A stretch of DNA of 64,000 nt from Alkalicoccobacillus murimartini (GCF_030813245.1 NZ_JAUSUA010000002.1:496001-560000), one strand, 5' to 3'. Shown: positions 31,906 through 42,592, numbered from the stretch's first letter. The notes: generated by a model from the sequence alone, not told the origin. Numbers and translations: made by a program.

Positions 31906-33942
31906 TTATTCTGCTTTTTTGATCATTAATACGTTTTCGACTCCAGCTTCAGCTTCCCCTGATTGGAGCAGCTGAATGAATTCATCTTCAGCTAGGTTTG
32001 TAAACACAATTGGTGTGATAATAGATGCTGCTTTTTCAGAAATAATTCCTGTATCAAAGCGCAACAATTCCTGTCCTTGTATCACCTTATCACCCTGCTC
32101 AACCAAAGCTTCAAATCCTTCACCTTTTAAATGAACGGTATCAATACCGATGTGAATCAAGATTTCTTTTCCTGATTCATCGACTAATCCAAGTGCATGC
32201 TTTGTCGGGAAGAAATTCACAACCGTTCCAGTTACCGGTGAGTGAACAACTCCTTCTGTTGGTTCAATGGCGAATCCGTCGCCCATCATTTTTCCGGCAA
32301 ATACATGATCCGGAACATCTGTAATTGGTAGGATTTTACCTGTAATCGGAAGTGTAAAGCTAAAGTCACCTGTTCCACCTGGTTCAACAACTGTTTCGAC
32401 TTCTTCAATTGGTGATGGTGTTTTTCCAGAAATGATATCTTGAATTTGCCCTTTTAGTTGATCTGATTTCGGTCCAAAAATCGCTTGAATGTTTTGACCT
32501 ACTTGCATAACTCCTGAAGCCCCAAGCTTCTTCAGCCGGTCTTTTTTCACTTGATCAACGTCTTTTACTGATACACGTAAACGGGTGATACACGCGTCAA
32601 TATTGTTGATATTTTCTTTGGTCCCTAATGCTTTTAATACTTCGTACGGAAGGTCTCCAACTGGTGCGGAGCTAGATGCTCCTCCCTCATCATCTTCCTC
32701 GTCTTCCTCACGACCTGGTGTCATTAGGTTAAATTTCAGAATGGCAAAACGGAATAGAACATAATAGATGACCGAGAACCCTAGGCCAACGATGATGACC
32801 CACCACCAGTCCGTTCGGTTAGGCAGGACGCCATATAGCAGGAAGTCAATGACTCCACCTGAGAAGCTCATACCGATTTTTACATCTAGTAGATACATCA
32901 GTAAAAAGGAGAGTCCGGCAATAAGAGTATGGATTACAAACAAAATGGGTGCGACAAACAAGAAACTAAATTCAAGTGGTTCGGTGATTCCAGTTAGAAA
33001 TGCAGTAAGTGCAGCTGATCCCATAAGTCCAGCTACGATTTTCTTATGCTGAGGTTTTGCACAGTGATAGATCGCAAGTGCTGCTGCTGGAAGTCCAAAC
33101 ATCATAAACGGGAATTTCCCGACCATAAAAGCTCCAGCTGTTGGCTCAACGCCGTCACGAATTTGCGCAAAGAACATGGCTTGGTCACCTTTTATTAATT
33201 CACCTGCAGCATTTGTATACGTTCCAAATTCGAACCAGAAAGGTGAATAGAAAATATGGTGCAATCCAAATGGAATTAATGCGCGTTCAATAACCCCAAA
33301 GATGTACACACTTAGTGCTGGACTTGCTTCTGTCATGAAGTACGAGAAGGAATTAAGTCCTGATTGAATAAAGGGCCATACAAAATGCAAGAGAACCCCT
33401 ACAAAAATCGCAAAAAATGCTGTAGCAATTGGTACAAAACGTTTTCCTGCAAAGAATCCTAAATATTGAGGAAGGTTGATATTATAATATTTATTAAATG
33501 TAAAGGATGCTAAGAGACCAGCTATGACACCGCCAAATACTCCGGTTGATAAGGTTGAGATTCCTAGTACATTGGCGTAAGCCGGATCCTCAGCCACCAT
33601 ATCTGGTGTGATGCCTCCCATGGTTCCCATCGTTACGTTAATGATTAAAAATCCAATAATCGCAGCTAACCCTGCTACCCCGTCTCCGTTTGAGAGCCCG
33701 ATGGCAACCCCAACCGCGAAGAGTAGTGGCAAATTCGCAAATACTATATCCCCTGTCTCAAGCATCAAGGTGGAAATTAGTGAGAATACTTCATTACCTA
33801 AAAACGGCATGGCGCTAAGAATATCCGGGTTTTGCATCGCATCACCTAATGCCAAGAGGATACCAGCAGCAGGTAAAAGGGCAACCGGAAGCATAAGAGC
33901 TCGTCCCATTCGTTGTAACACACCAAAAACTTGTTTAAACAT
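31906..33942 (-). CDS. ptsG: PTS glucose-type transporter subunit IICBA
   Basis: This 678-residue fusion has the order C-B-A, like PtsG of B. subtilis (699 residues). The EIIC domain (about 1-400) starts with QRMGRALMLPVALLPAAGIL. EIIB has the phosphorylated Cys in NIDACITRLRV, and EIIA has the active-site region ILIHIGIDTVHLKGEGF. An acidic linker (EEDEEDDEGG) joins C to B. It imports and phosphorylates glucose. Directly upstream lie a long leader hairpin and a GlcT-type antiterminator gene, so it is regulated by antitermination. Confidence 0.95.
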   Translation of the reverse strand: MFKQVFGVLQRMGRALMLPVALLPAAGILLALGDAMQNPDILSAMPFLGNEVFSLISTLMLETGDIVFANLPLLFAVGVAIGLSNGDGVAGLAAIIGFLIINVTMGTMGGITPDMVAEDPAYANVLGISTLSTGVFGGVIAGLLASFTFNKYYNINLPQYLGFFAGKRFVPIATAFFAIFVGVLLHFVWPFIQSGLNSFSYFMTEASPALSVYIFGVIERALIPFGLHHIFYSPFWFEFGTYTNAAGELIKGDQAMFFAQIRDGVEPTAGAFMVGKFPFMMFGLPAAALAIYHCAKPQHKKIVAGLMGSAALTAFLTGITEPLEFSFLFVAPILFVIHTLIAGLSFLLMYLLDVKIGMSFSGGVIDFLLYGVLPNRTDWWWVIIVGLGFSVIYYVLFRFAILKFNLMTPGREEDEEDDEGGASSSAPVGDLPYEVLKALGTKENINNIDACITRLRVSVKDVDQVKKDRLKKLGASGVMQVGQNIQAIFGPKSDQLKGQIQDIISGKTPSPIEEVETVVEPGGTGDFSFTLPITGKILPITDVPDHVFAGKMMGDGFAIEPTEGVVHSPVTGTVVNFFPTKHALGLVDESGKEILIHIGIDTVHLKGEGFEALVEQGDKVIQGQELLRFDTGIISEKAASIITPIVFTNLAEDEFIQLLQSGEAEAGVENVLMIKKAE

Positions 33943-33977
33943 GTATAAAACCCCCTATATTTGTTGTAAAACCACAT

Positions 33978-34065
33978 AAAAAAGGCATGAGGGAAAGAAC
34001 GCTCGTAACCAGAGAAGGATAGACTCCTCCTGTTGGACATACGAACGTTTTCTTTCTCTCATGCC
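33978..34065 (-). promoter_or_regulatory. ptsG leader terminator / probable antitermination site
   Basis: On the minus strand a long stem (GGCATGAG..GAAAGAA...CGTTCGTA paired with its near complement, about 24 bp with a small bulge) closes a 35-base loop and is followed by TTTTTT, 35 bp before the ptsG start. Position and shape fit the terminator that GlcT relieves by binding an overlapping RAT. The exact RAT cannot be drawn by eye. Confidence 0.75.
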
Positions 34066-34101
34066 TGCATCACCAGTAACACGTTCAAGAAAACGATAGG
34101 T

Positions 34102-34932
34102 TTATATTTGAGTTAGACGCTGCAAGTGAAGCGTAAGATAGACCGCTTCTCCCTCAGGAATTTGCTTCTTAAGAGATTGTTGCATCACTTTTATGAGATT
34201 CCATGACAAATTATAGCACACAGGATATTCCTTTTGCAACACATCTTTAAGCGCTTCCATCGGATCTAAATATTTTTCTTCTTCAATCCGTTCGATTGCA
34301 AAATGAAGATGACGAACCAACCGCAAATAATTAAGCTCTGTCCGATCGACCTTTATCTGCAATCGTTGTTCAATGATCTCAACCAACTGCGCAATTAAAC
34401 GAGTATGGGCATTTACATCCTGAAGACTACGATTTGTTATCCCACTATGAATATGTAAGGCAATAAAACCAATTTCACTATCAGGTAATAAAACATTCTG
34501 TTTTTCATATATATATTCTCTAATATCCGATGCTGTTTTAAATTCTTTTGGATACGCAAGCTCAGTTTCTTTTAAAAATGGATTTGTAATTGCCTGCCCT
34601 TGTTTAATCCGCTTGATCGCATAAAATAAGTGATCCGTTAAGGCAACATGAATGTGCTCATATAGTCTCGTGTGTAGCTTATCTTCAATCATTTCAATCA
34701 CATCATTCATCAGTTCAAGAAACGCTTCATCTATATAGTGCATCAGCTGTTGATATTGTATTTGTTCTGATTCTTCTTTTAGAACAAAGAACTTCTCCGC
34801 TTGTTCACGCCCTACTTCATCCCCTGGTGACCTTCCAAAGCCTAAGCCTTTTCCAATTAACACAACCTCATCGTAATTTGGATGATGAGCCACTAAAACA
34901 TTATTATTTAATACTTTTTTTACTATGAGCAT
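34102..34932 (-). CDS. glcT: BglG/LicT-family transcription antiterminator, GlcT-like
   Basis: The 276 residues start at ATG 34932 (MLIVKKVLNNNVLVAH), the usual beginning of the CAT RNA-binding domain (1-55); upstream residues in the open frame have no RBS and are rejected. PRD1 (about 70-170, EHIHVALTDHLFYAI) and PRD2 (about 175-276, HLHFAIERIEEE) carry the conserved phosphorylatable His residues. It probably binds the ptsG leader when glucose is present. It lies 160 bp upstream of ptsG. Confidence 0.92.
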   Translation of the reverse strand: MLIVKKVLNNNVLVAHHPNYDEVVLIGKGLGFGRSPGDEVGREQAEKFFVLKEESEQIQYQQLMHYIDEAFLELMNDVIEMIEDKLHTRLYEHIHVALTDHLFYAIKRIKQGQAITNPFLKETELAYPKEFKTASDIREYIYEKQNVLLPDSEIGFIALHIHSGITNRSLQDVNAHTRLIAQLVEIIEQRLQIKVDRTELNYLRLVRHLHFAIERIEEEKYLDPMEALKDVLQKEYPVCYNLSWNLIKVMQQSLKKQIPEGEAVYLTLHLQRLTQI

Positions 34933-35084
34933 GACGTACAAGCCCCTCTCACTTCCTGAAAAGAATGTTTTCATCATACGAAAGGTTGCAAGTTTCGTCA
35001 ATAACTGGGTTTATAAGCTGTTTCAGAAAGGAAGCCTTAGGGAATCCTAGTTGAGAGCGATAAACGGATAAGTGAGGTGTCAGG

Positions 35085-36401
35085 ATGAATTATGTGATTA
35101 TTGGCGGAGATGCTGCTGGAATGAGTGCAGCCATGCAAATTATACGCAATGACAAGGAAGCCAAGGTGACCGTCCTTGAGAGTGGTACGTATTATTCCTA
35201 TGCGCAGTGCGGGCTGCCCTACTTATTAAGTGGTGTGGTTGGAGAACAGGATGACCTTGTCGCGAGAGACGTTGAGACATTTCGACAGAAACATGGTATT
35301 GATGCGCGAGTGAACCACACCGTGACAAGTATTGATACGCAAAATAAAACAGTGAGTGGCGAGGACTTTACTGTTCAATACGATAAGTTGTTAGTTGCCA
35401 CCGGGGCACGCCCCATTGTACCTAAGTGGAACGGATTTGAACTCGGACGAATTCACACCTTAAAAACCATTCCGGACGCTTTACGAATTATGGAAAATCT
35501 AACGGATGAAGTGAAGCACGTTACCATTGTGGGAGGCGGATACATCGGGTTGGAGGTTGCCGAGAACATCGTGATGACAGGACGAAAAGTAACGCTTGTG
35601 AATCGCTCGGAGCGACTTGGCGCTGGATTTGAAAAGAGCATGTCCAAGCTGATTCAAGACGAGGCCGAAACACACGGCGTTGAACTTATGCTTGGTGAGG
35701 AAGTGCATTCATTTAAAGGCAATCAAGATGGGAACGTGACTGAAGTCTCAACAACCTCTCGTACCATTCAGACAGATATGGTTATCGCCGCTGTAGGTGT
35801 CACTCCAAACACAGACTTTTTATCAGGTAGCGGCATACACCTTTCTGAAAAAGAAGCGATAAAGGTCAACGCGTATTTAGAAACAAACGTTCCAGATATT
35901 TACGCAGCAGGTGATTGTGCCACACAATATCATCGACTGAAACAAAAGGATGATTTTCTCCCATTAGGCACTCACGCCAATAAACAAGGCAGACTCGCCG
36001 GGCTAAATATGATAGGCAACGCCCGCCCTTTTCAAGGTGTAGTCGGCACAGCCATTATGCAATTCTTTGATTTGACTCTGGCAAAAACAGGCCTAAACTC
36101 CGCTGAAGCACAGGATCTTGGTTTCCCTTGTGCCATATCTGAGACGGAGACCTCAACCAGCGCCGCCTATCACCCCAATGCTGAGCGAATCAACAGTCTG
36201 TTAGTCTATCATGGCGATACCGAACAAGTACTTGGCGGACAATTCATCGGAAAGACCGGTGTGGATAAACGTGTTGATGTGCTCGCAACCGCACTTTATT
36301 ACAAAGTGACTATGGAAGAGATCGAGAATCTGGATCTGTCTTATGCCCCACCTTATAACAGTGTGTGGGATCCATTGCAGCAGACGGCTAGACGGAGATA
36401 A
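35085..36401 (+). CDS. cdr: CoA-disulfide reductase (pyridine nucleotide-disulfide oxidoreductase family)
   Basis: The protein has 438 residues. The FAD motif VIIGGDAAGMSAA is at the N-terminus, with redox-active Cys42 in YAQCGLPY, NAD(P)-binding VTIVGGGYIGLEVAE, and FAD-binding IYAAGDCA. The C-terminal DLSYAPPYNSVWDP motif carries the Tyr residues typical of CoA-disulfide reductases. NADH oxidase activity of related enzymes cannot be excluded, but the single Cys and the tail favour CoADR. It is a lone plus-strand gene, divergent from glcT, with its own terminator. Confidence 0.88.
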   Translation: MNYVIIGGDAAGMSAAMQIIRNDKEAKVTVLESGTYYSYAQCGLPYLLSGVVGEQDDLVARDVETFRQKHGIDARVNHTVTSIDTQNKTVSGEDFTVQYDKLLVATGARPIVPKWNGFELGRIHTLKTIPDALRIMENLTDEVKHVTIVGGGYIGLEVAENIVMTGRKVTLVNRSERLGAGFEKSMSKLIQDEAETHGVELMLGEEVHSFKGNQDGNVTEVSTTSRTIQTDMVIAAVGVTPNTDFLSGSGIHLSEKEAIKVNAYLETNVPDIYAAGDCATQYHRLKQKDDFLPLGTHANKQGRLAGLNMIGNARPFQGVVGTAIMQFFDLTLAKTGLNSAEAQDLGFPCAISETETSTSAAYHPNAERINSLLVYHGDTEQVLGGQFIGKTGVDKRVDVLATALYYKVTMEEIENLDLSYAPPYNSVWDPLQQTARRR

Positions 36402-36409
36402 TAACAATA

Positions 36410-36442
36410 AACAGGCTGGTTATGATGACCAGCCTGTTTTTT
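36410..36442 (+). terminator. Terminator of the CoA-disulfide reductase gene
   Basis: A stem, acaggctggt / accagcctgt, with a seven-base loop is followed by T6. Confidence 0.9.
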
Positions 36443-36464
36443 AGTTGTTTTGTTCTTCTTCCAT

Positions 36465-36650
36465 AATCCCACCGTCTTGATATCACCCTCACATCTCTTA
36501 GTAAAATCGTCTTCCCTCTTACTAAAGCGTTCTAGCTCTTGATAGAAATGATTCCGGCTTGGTCACGAGGTAAAACCTCTGAATAATATGTTCCATCTCT
36601 TGCTAAATCCCTTCCAGCCTTGGTGTTCCCTCTAACCTTCTTGCCTCTTA
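36465..36650 (+). repeat. Short-repeat array A4 (CTCTTGRT family)
   Basis: About nine degenerate A words (gtcttgata, ctcttagta, ctcttacta, ctcttgata, gcttggtca, tcttgctaa, ccttggtg, ttcttgcc), spaced about 20 bp, fill the gap between two convergent genes and both of their terminators. Confidence 0.8.
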
Positions 36651-36662
36651 TCCTTTAACCAC

Positions 36663-36693
36663 AAAAAAGCCCAGGCTCTTAGGCACTGGGCAT
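36663..36693 (-). terminator. Terminator of tdk
   Basis: A stem, GCCCAG / CTGGGC, with a purine-rich loop is followed on the minus strand by TTTTTT. Confidence 0.75.
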
Positions 36694-36704
36694 GTCATCT
36701 TCAT

Positions 36705-37343
36705 TTATTTAGCGTTTGTTTCCTCTAACTCGGGTTGTTTTTGCTCATGCATAAGAAAACGCGAGGGTTCATCTGGTACACTGTGGCAGTGACGGCATCG
36801 GGGTTCATAGGATTCTGATGCTCCAACAAGAATGATTGGGTCATTGTAGGATGCTGGTTCGCCATTGATAAGTCGTTGCGTTCGGCTGGCTGATCCAGAA
36901 CAGCTTGCGCATACAGCTTGAAGCTTAGTTACTTGTTCCGCAACGGCCATAAGTTTCATCGTGGGACCAAAGGGCTCGCCTCTAAAATCCAGATCCAGTC
37001 CAGCACAGATCACTCGAATGCCTTGGTCTGCAAGCTGTCCAGCTGCATTAATAATATCTGTATCAAAGAATTGAACCTCGTCAATAGCTACAACTACTGT
37101 ATCTTTGTCCACGGACTCCAGAAGTTCAGAGGATGTAGAAACTGGCTCAGCCCACACTTTGTTGCCATTATGAGAGACGACTTCTTCTACACTGTAGCGA
37201 TTATCAAGCAACGGCTTAAATACTTGGGCTTTCAATTTGCCGAAGCCGACTCGACGAACACGGCGAATGAGTTCTTCAGATTTTCCTGAGAACATCCCAC
37301 CACAGATCACTTCAATTCGACCTTCATGATTATAATTACTCAT
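36705..37343 (-). CDS. tdk: Thymidine kinase
   Basis: This 212-residue type II thymidine kinase makes dTMP from thymidine and ATP. The P-loop [11 protein letters not shown] is at the N-terminus, the Walker B-like DEVQFFD in the middle, and the zinc-binding cysteines are CASC and CRHC. The ATG follows AAGGTGGG. The order tdk-rpmE-rho matches B. subtilis. Confidence 0.97.
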   Translation of the reverse strand: MSNYNHEGRIEVICGGMFSGKSEELIRRVRRVGFGKLKAQVFKPLLDNRYSVEEVVSHNGNKVWAEPVSTSSELLESVDKDTVVVAIDEVQFFDTDIINAAGQLADQGIRVICAGLDLDFRGEPFGPTMKLMAVAEQVTKLQAVCASCSGSASRTQRLINGEPASYNDPIILVGASESYEPRCRHCHSVPDEPSRFLMHEQKQPELEETNAK

Positions 37344-37438
37344 TTGAACCCACCTTACTTTGGTCTTTTATGATACGATATCGCACTTCTTGATGTATGT
37401 ATAGGGTTTGTCTTATGTTGAATGCTATGTATAGACAG

Positions 37439-37463
37439 AAAAAAAGCAGGCAAGAGACCTGCC
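37439..37463 (-). terminator. Terminator of rpmE
   Basis: A five-base-pair stem, GCAGG / CCTGC, with a seven-base loop is followed on the minus strand by TTTTTTT. Confidence 0.75.
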
Positions 37464-37474
37464 CGCTATATTTC

Positions 37475-37717
37475 TTATAGGTTGTATTTCTTTTTGAAAC
37501 GGTCAACACGGCCGCCAACATCGTTAAGCTTCTGCTTACCAGTGTAGAACGGGTGTGAATCAGAGCTGATCTCAACTTTAAGAAGTGGGTATGTGTTACC
37601 ATCTTCCCATTCAGTTGTTTCAGCAGATCCTCTTGTAGAACCACTCAAAAATTTGAAGCCAGTACTTGTGTCTAAAAAGACAACCTTTTGGTAATTAGGA
37701 TGGATATCCTGTTTCAT
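37475..37717 (-). CDS. rpmE2: Ribosomal protein L31, type B (zinc-free)
   Basis: This 80-residue protein begins [16 protein letters not shown] and contains no Cys, so it lacks the CxxC zinc site of the classical L31. Its length and sequence are those of type B L31 (RpmE2, YtiA). It occupies the rho-tdk locus where B. subtilis has the zinc-binding RpmE. Either the type A copy is elsewhere or the cell uses the zinc-independent form in its place. The ATG follows AAAAGGAG. Confidence 0.93.
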   Translation of the reverse strand: MKQDIHPNYQKVVFLDTSTGFKFLSGSTRGSAETTEWEDGNTYPLLKVEISSDSHPFYTGKQKLNDVGGRVDRFKKKYNL

Positions 37718-37817
37718 AATCTTTCATCTCCTTTTGCCCTGAATCTCTTCGAAACAGAGTTGATCGCACACGGTTGAATTATAACAAGTCCTCATGATAA
37801 ATGCAAGATCGTTTTTG

Positions 37818-39104
37818 TTATGATTTAGAGCTTACAGGTCTTTTTCGAACACCCTTCATATCTTGATCTAAGGCGTCAAAGAACTCCGTATTTGTTTTTG
37901 TATCTTTCACTCGTTTGATAAATTGGTCAACATACTCAGGTGAATCATTCATTGTTTTGCGAATGGTCCAAAGCTTATCTAGCTGAGATTTCTCAATAAG
38001 TAGTTCTTCTTTACGTGTACCAGAACGACGAATATCGATAGACGGGAAGATACGACGTTCAGAAAGCTTACGATCAAGGTGAAGCTCCATGTTCCCTGTC
38101 CCCTTAAATTCTTCGTAGATAACGTCATCCATACGTGAACCTGTTTCCACTAAGGCTGTAGCTAAAATCGTTAAGCTGCCACCTTCTTCAATGTTACGTG
38201 CTGCCCCAAAAAATCGTTTCGGACGGTGGAATGCAGCTGGATCAATCCCCCCAGAAAGCGTACGCCCGCTTGGTGGCAAGTGAAGGTTGTAAGCTCTGGC
38301 CAGACGGGTAATACTGTCCATAAGAATGACTACATCTTTTTTGTGCTCAACTAGACGCATCGCACGCTCTAAGACTAGCTCAGCTACTTTAATATGATTC
38401 TCCGGCAACTCGTCAAACGTTGAACTAACCACTTCTCCTTTTACAGAGCGTTCAATATCTGTTACTTCCTCAGGTCGCTCATCAATTAATAGGACCATTA
38501 ATTCAACATCTGGATGGTTATCAGCGATACTATTCGCTACTTCTTTCATTAATGAAGTCTTACCCGCTTTTGGAGGTGCAACAATTAAACCACGCTGTCC
38601 AAACCCAATAGGAGAGATAATATCTATAATACGGGAGGATACTCTGCCTGGCTTTGACTCAAGCTCAATTTTCACTTCAGGATAAAGAGGTGTTAAGGCC
38701 GGGAAATACGGACGATCTTTTGATGTTTCAGGAGCTTTCCCATTAACAGCTTCAACGTGTAGGAGTCCATGATATCGTTCGTTTTCTTTTGGTGGACGAA
38801 CTTTACCCGAAACCTTATCTCCCTTACGTAGATCAAAACGACGGATCTGGGAAGCTGAGATATAGATGTCCTCGACACTTGGTGTATAGCTTATTGGACG
38901 AAGAAAACCAAAACCTTCATTCGGAACAATATCTAATACACCTTCCATAAACATCAAGCCATCCTTCTCAGCCTGACCTTTTAAAATGGAAAAGATTAAT
39001 TCTCTTTTTGTTAGTTTACTATAGTAAGAAACTTTATATTCTTTCGCAAGCTCATAGAGCTCTTTTAGCTTTAGCTTTTCAAGTTCAGCAATGTGAACAC
39101 TCAT
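37818..39104 (-). CDS. rho: Transcription termination factor Rho
   Basis: The 428-residue hexameric RNA helicase has an N-terminal SAP-like helical part (1-48) and a cold-shock RNA-binding domain with GFGFLRP. The ATPase has Walker A (APPKAGKTS), Walker B ([16 protein letters not shown]), the Q-loop ([12 protein letters not shown]) and the R-loop ([13 protein letters not shown]). The RBS is weak, which is common for rho. The 343-bp upstream gap may carry an autoregulatory leader, which I cannot resolve. Confidence 0.97.
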   Translation of the reverse strand: MSVHIAELEKLKLKELYELAKEYKVSYYSKLTKRELIFSILKGQAEKDGLMFMEGVLDIVPNEGFGFLRPISYTPSVEDIYISASQIRRFDLRKGDKVSGKVRPPKENERYHGLLHVEAVNGKAPETSKDRPYFPALTPLYPEVKIELESKPGRVSSRIIDIISPIGFGQRGLIVAPPKAGKTSLMKEVANSIADNHPDVELMVLLIDERPEEVTDIERSVKGEVVSSTFDELPENHIKVAELVLERAMRLVEHKKDVVILMDSITRLARAYNLHLPPSGRTLSGGIDPAAFHRPKRFFGAARNIEEGGSLTILATALVETGSRMDDVIYEEFKGTGNMELHLDRKLSERRIFPSIDIRRSGTRKEELLIEKSQLDKLWTIRKTMNDSPEYVDQFIKRVKDTKTNTEFFDALDQDMKGVRKRPVSSKS

Positions 39105-39402
39105 TCTTACACCACGTTTCTATTAAATTTCAGAATCATTTTATTCTTTGAAAGCGCTATTTCATTTTGACTCGAATCATTTCTTTTGTTATAAAGCAAC
39201 ACAAAATAGACCACAGCTATTCAATTGTTTTTAGGGAAATTTCAACATGTACCACTTTCGTTACTTTGGGAGTATGTGTACGTTTTCTCTTATTATTAAA
39301 TAGGAGGATTCGTGGAGAAATGATTCTGTGAATCAGTATGATAGCGAGAGTATATATTATTCTATTCTACCCTAAAACATAGAGGATATTCAATACCTTC
39401 AT
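39105..39402. other. Intergenic gap upstream of rho
   Basis: This AT-rich stretch lies between the rho start and the glpX terminator. There is no ORF with an RBS and no array words. TGAAA-GCGCTA-TTTCA at about 39147 resembles a catabolite-responsive element but has the wrong spacing. The rho promoter must lie here. Confidence 0.5.
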
Positions 39403-39439
39403 AAAAAAATAGAGAGATCTCCTCGGAAGAGACCCCTCA
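39403..39439 (-). terminator. Terminator of glpX
   Basis: A ten-pair stem with two G-U pairs (GAGGGGTCTC / GAGATCTCTC) is followed on the minus strand by TATTTTTTT. Confidence 0.8.
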
Positions 39440-39447
39440 TTTTTGCA

Positions 39448-40413
39448 TTAACGGATAACTAGATCTGGTTTCTTTTTCATACTATGCGTTCCATCAACAA
39501 AACGAATCGTTCCTGATTTAGCTCTCATAACGATCGATTGTGTATCAGCATTCTTCCCTTTATAACGGACACCGCGTAATAACTCACCATCAGTTACTCC
39601 CGTTGCAGCAAAGATACAATCATCTCCGCCAACAAGGTCATCCATCATAAATACTTTATTTACTTCTTTGATTCCCATCTTGTGGCAACGTTCGATCTCA
39701 GCATCATTTTGCGGAAGCAGCCGCCCTTGAAGTTCGCCTCCCAAGCATTTTAGACCAGCTGCGGCAATAACACCCTCTGGCGCTCCACCTGATCCAAGCA
39801 TAATATCTACACCTGTGTCTCCAAATGCTGTATTAATAGCTGCTGCTACATCACCATCAGATAATAATTTGATTCGAGCTCCCGTTGCTCTAATTTCTTG
39901 AATCATTTTTTGATGGCGTTCGCGGTTTAGAATCGTTACAACTAGATCCTCTATGTCCTTGTTCTTAGCTTTTGCCACTGCACGAAGATTATCAATAACC
40001 GGCGCATCAATGTCAACAAGACCTACAGACTCAGGGCCTACCGCAATTTTTTCCATGTACATATCAGGGGCATTAAGAAGCTGTCCATTGTCGGCAACTG
40101 CTAATACAGCAAGTGCGTTCCATTGGCCATAAGCTACAATGTTTGTTCCTTCAAGCGGATCAACGGCGATATCTACACGTGGACCAAAACCATTTCCGAG
40201 CTTTTCTCCAATGTAGAGCATTGGTGCTTCGTCCATTTCTCCTTCACCAATAACAACAGTACCTTTCATTGGAATGGTGTCAAAAACGTCACGCATCGCT
40301 TCAGTAGCCGCACGATCAGCCTCTTCTTTATTCCCTCGTCCCATCCAGCGTCCAGATGCAAGAGCTGCAGCTTCAGTTACCCGAACAAGCTCCATTGATA
40401 AACTTCTTTCCAT
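39448..40413 (-). CDS. glpX: Class II fructose-1,6-bisphosphatase GlpX
   Basis: The 321 residues start at ATG 40413 ([17 protein letters not shown]) after GGAAGGGG; an upstream in-frame extension of 33 codons has no RBS and overlaps the murA2 end. The metal-binding [11 protein letters not shown] and [13 protein letters not shown] motifs identify the enzyme, which hydrolyses FBP in gluconeogenesis. It lies between rho and the second murA, 31 bp after the latter. Confidence 0.95.
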   Translation of the reverse strand: MERSLSMELVRVTEAAALASGRWMGRGNKEEADRAATEAMRDVFDTIPMKGTVVIGEGEMDEAPMLYIGEKLGNGFGPRVDIAVDPLEGTNIVAYGQWNALAVLAVADNGQLLNAPDMYMEKIAVGPESVGLVDIDAPVIDNLRAVAKAKNKDIEDLVVTILNRERHQKMIQEIRATGARIKLLSDGDVAAAINTAFGDTGVDIMLGSGGAPEGVIAAAGLKCLGGELQGRLLPQNDAEIERCHKMGIKEVNKVFMMDDLVGGDDCIFAATGVTDGELLRGVRYKGKNADTQSIVMRAKSGTIRFVDGTHSMKKKPDLVIR

Positions 40414-40444
40414 GGTAAAACCCCTTCCGAAATGTACATATTTA

Positions 40445-41728
40445 TTAGCTTTTAACTTGTTCTCGTTCTTCTTCTGACATTTGTTCACGCCAAATCCGTG
40501 CCCCAAGTCCAACTAATTTCTCTTCTAAATTCTCATATCCTCGATCCACATGCTCTAATCCAGAAAGCTCTGTAACCCCGTCTGCCATTAAGCCTGCAAT
40601 GAGCAAAGCAGCGCCAGCACGTAGATCACTTGCTCTTACCTTTGCTCCTTGTAAAGAGGAAGCACCATTAATAATTGCTGATCTTCCTTCAACCTTCACA
40701 TCGGCTCCCATTCTACGAAGCTCGTCAATATGCTTAAATCTGGCATTGTAGATAGTGTCAGTTACAATACTTGTCCCTTTTGCCTGGGTAAGCAATGTTG
40801 AAAAAGGCTGTTGCAAATCAGTAGGAAATCCCGGGTAAACAAGCGTTTTAATATCCACATTTGTTTTCGGTTTATGATTTGAAATTAAGACTTGGTCGTC
40901 TCTTTCTTCTACAGAAACGCCCATTTCTCTTAATTTAGCAATGAGTGACTCCACATGATAAGGAATAATGTTATCAACCAATACTTTTTGGCCAATCGCA
41001 GCAGCTAATATCATATAGGTACCTGCTTCAATACGATCAGGAATAATCGTATGTCTACACCCATGTAAAGACTCGACTCCATCAATACGAATCACATTAG
41101 TTCCTGCACCTTTAATCTTTGCACCCATGTTTGTTAGGAGTGTGGCTACATCAATAATTTCTGGCTCTTTTGCTGCATTTTCAATAACGGTTTGCCCTTT
41201 AGCAAGCACAGCCGCTAGCATAATATTAATGGTTGCTCCAACACTAACCACATCTAAATAAATTCTCGCACCTTTTAATTCATCAGCACGCAAATAAATG
41301 GCCCCCTGCTCATTCGTTACTCGAGCGCCCAGTGCTTCAAAGCCTTTTATATGTTGATCAATCGGACGTGGTCCTAAGTTACAACCCCCAGGAAGTCCTA
41401 TGACTGCTTTCTTAAACTTACCAAGCATAGCACCCATCAAATAATACGAAGCACGCAATTGTTTCACTCGACCATTTGGAAGTGGCATTGAAAACATGTT
41501 TTCCGGGTGAATCGTCATCTCGTGATCACTTAATTCAACATCTCCACCAATTTCTTTTAAGAGTTCAGACAAAAGCTCTACGTCAGAAATTGACGGTAAA
41601 TTATCTATTGTTACCGGACTATCAGCCAAAATGGCTGCCGGTATCAGTGCAACTGCACTATTTTTAGCGCCACCTATTTGTACGGTTCCTTCAAGAGGAT
41701 ACCCGCCTTCAATCATTAATTTATCCAT
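40445..41728 (-). CDS. murA2: UDP-N-acetylglucosamine 1-carboxyvinyltransferase, MurA2 (MurAB/MurZ)
   Basis: This 427-residue paralogue of the 3.2-4.6 kb gene has K22-N23 in [10 protein letters not shown] and the catalytic Cys116 in [12 protein letters not shown]. In B. subtilis the second MurA (murAB) sits at the same place between fba/tal and glpX-rho. It catalyses the same first step of peptidoglycan synthesis. Confidence 0.95.
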   Translation of the reverse strand: MDKLMIEGGYPLEGTVQIGGAKNSAVALIPAAILADSPVTIDNLPSISDVELLSELLKEIGGDVELSDHEMTIHPENMFSMPLPNGRVKQLRASYYLMGAMLGKFKKAVIGLPGGCNLGPRPIDQHIKGFEALGARVTNEQGAIYLRADELKGARIYLDVVSVGATINIMLAAVLAKGQTVIENAAKEPEIIDVATLLTNMGAKIKGAGTNVIRIDGVESLHGCRHTIIPDRIEAGTYMILAAAIGQKVLVDNIIPYHVESLIAKLREMGVSVEERDDQVLISNHKPKTNVDIKTLVYPGFPTDLQQPFSTLLTQAKGTSIVTDTIYNARFKHIDELRRMGADVKVEGRSAIINGASSLQGAKVRASDLRAGAALLIAGLMADGVTELSGLEHVDRGYENLEEKLVGLGARIWREQMSEEEREQVKS

Positions 41729-41883
41729 GATCGCATCCCTTCTTTCATCGTTCCATCCTTCTAACCAGTATAGCCAGTTTCATCCTCATTCTAACAGTTG
41801 ACAATGACATAAACTGGGCAGAAGGACGGACCAGATTCGCTTATGCAAAAAAAAGCTTAGCGGTCCGCCATCTACATTTGAAA

Positions 41884-42528
41884 TTAGTTATTACGATTTT
41901 CCCAGTCTGCAAGGAACTTTTCAATACCTTGATCAGTTAATGGATGTTTTGTTAGTTGCTTAATCACATTAAGAGGAATTGTTGCGATGTGTGCACCTCT
42001 GATTGCTGCCTCAGTTACATGTACTGGGTGGCGGACAGATGCTGCAATAATTTGTGTTGGTAGCTTGTGAGTCTCAAAAATAGCGGCAATCTGATCAACT
42101 AGATCTAATCCATCATGTCCAATATCATCAAGTCTTCCAAGGAATGGAGACACATACGTTGCTCCTGCACGAGCTGCTAGCAGCGCTTGTACAGCAGAGA
42201 AGATAAGCGTTACATTTGTTTTAATTCCTAGCTCAGAAAAAGCATGTACAGCTTTTAAGCCATCTGGTGTCATTGGAACTTTCACCGTGATATTCGGCGC
42301 AATGGCAGCCAACTCTTTTCCTTCATTAATCATCGTTTCAGCATCTAATGCAATAACCTCGGCACTTACAGATTCAGATACTAGATCCGTAATCTCACGT
42401 AAACGATCGTGGAAATCCACACCTTCTTTGGCAACAAGCGAAGGGTTCGTTGTTACTCCAGATAGAATGCCTAACTCTTTCGCTTCACGAATCTCACTAA
42501 TATTAGCTGTATCAATAAAGAATTTCAT
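41884..42528 (-). CDS. tal: Transaldolase-like fructose-6-phosphate aldolase
   Basis: The protein has 214 residues from ATG 42528 ([13 protein letters not shown]); eight upstream codons are unlikely to be translated. The short (MipB/TalC) transaldolase form has the Schiff-base Lys in [11 protein letters not shown] and the [13 protein letters not shown] start of the barrel. It acts on sugar phosphates in the pentose phosphate pathway or as a fructose-6-P aldolase; the sequence alone does not decide. It follows fba after a terminator. Confidence 0.9.
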   Translation of the reverse strand: MKFFIDTANISEIREAKELGILSGVTTNPSLVAKEGVDFHDRLREITDLVSESVSAEVIALDAETMINEGKELAAIAPNITVKVPMTPDGLKAVHAFSELGIKTNVTLIFSAVQALLAARAGATYVSPFLGRLDDIGHDGLDLVDQIAAIFETHKLPTQIIAASVRHPVHVTEAAIRGAHIATIPLNVIKQLTKHPLTDQGIEKFLADWENRNN

Positions 42529-42592
42529 CTCTATCACATCACTTTCTAACATAGATTAAGTTCACAATTATCACAAAGTATAAAATAAAATC

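Noticed and set aside
37336-37644. Minus-strand ORF of 102 codons overlapping rpmE2
   Set aside because: It is out of frame with the clear L31 gene, has no RBS and no family resemblance.
39147-39162. Catabolite-responsive element upstream of rho (TGAAA-GCGCTA-TTTCA)
   Set aside because: The palindrome is two bases longer than the cre consensus and rho is not a known CcpA target; kept only as a note.
41846-41875. Terminator after the transaldolase gene
   Set aside because: There is a T8 run on the minus strand, but the only stem before it (GCGG-A-CCGC) is four pairs; too weak to call.
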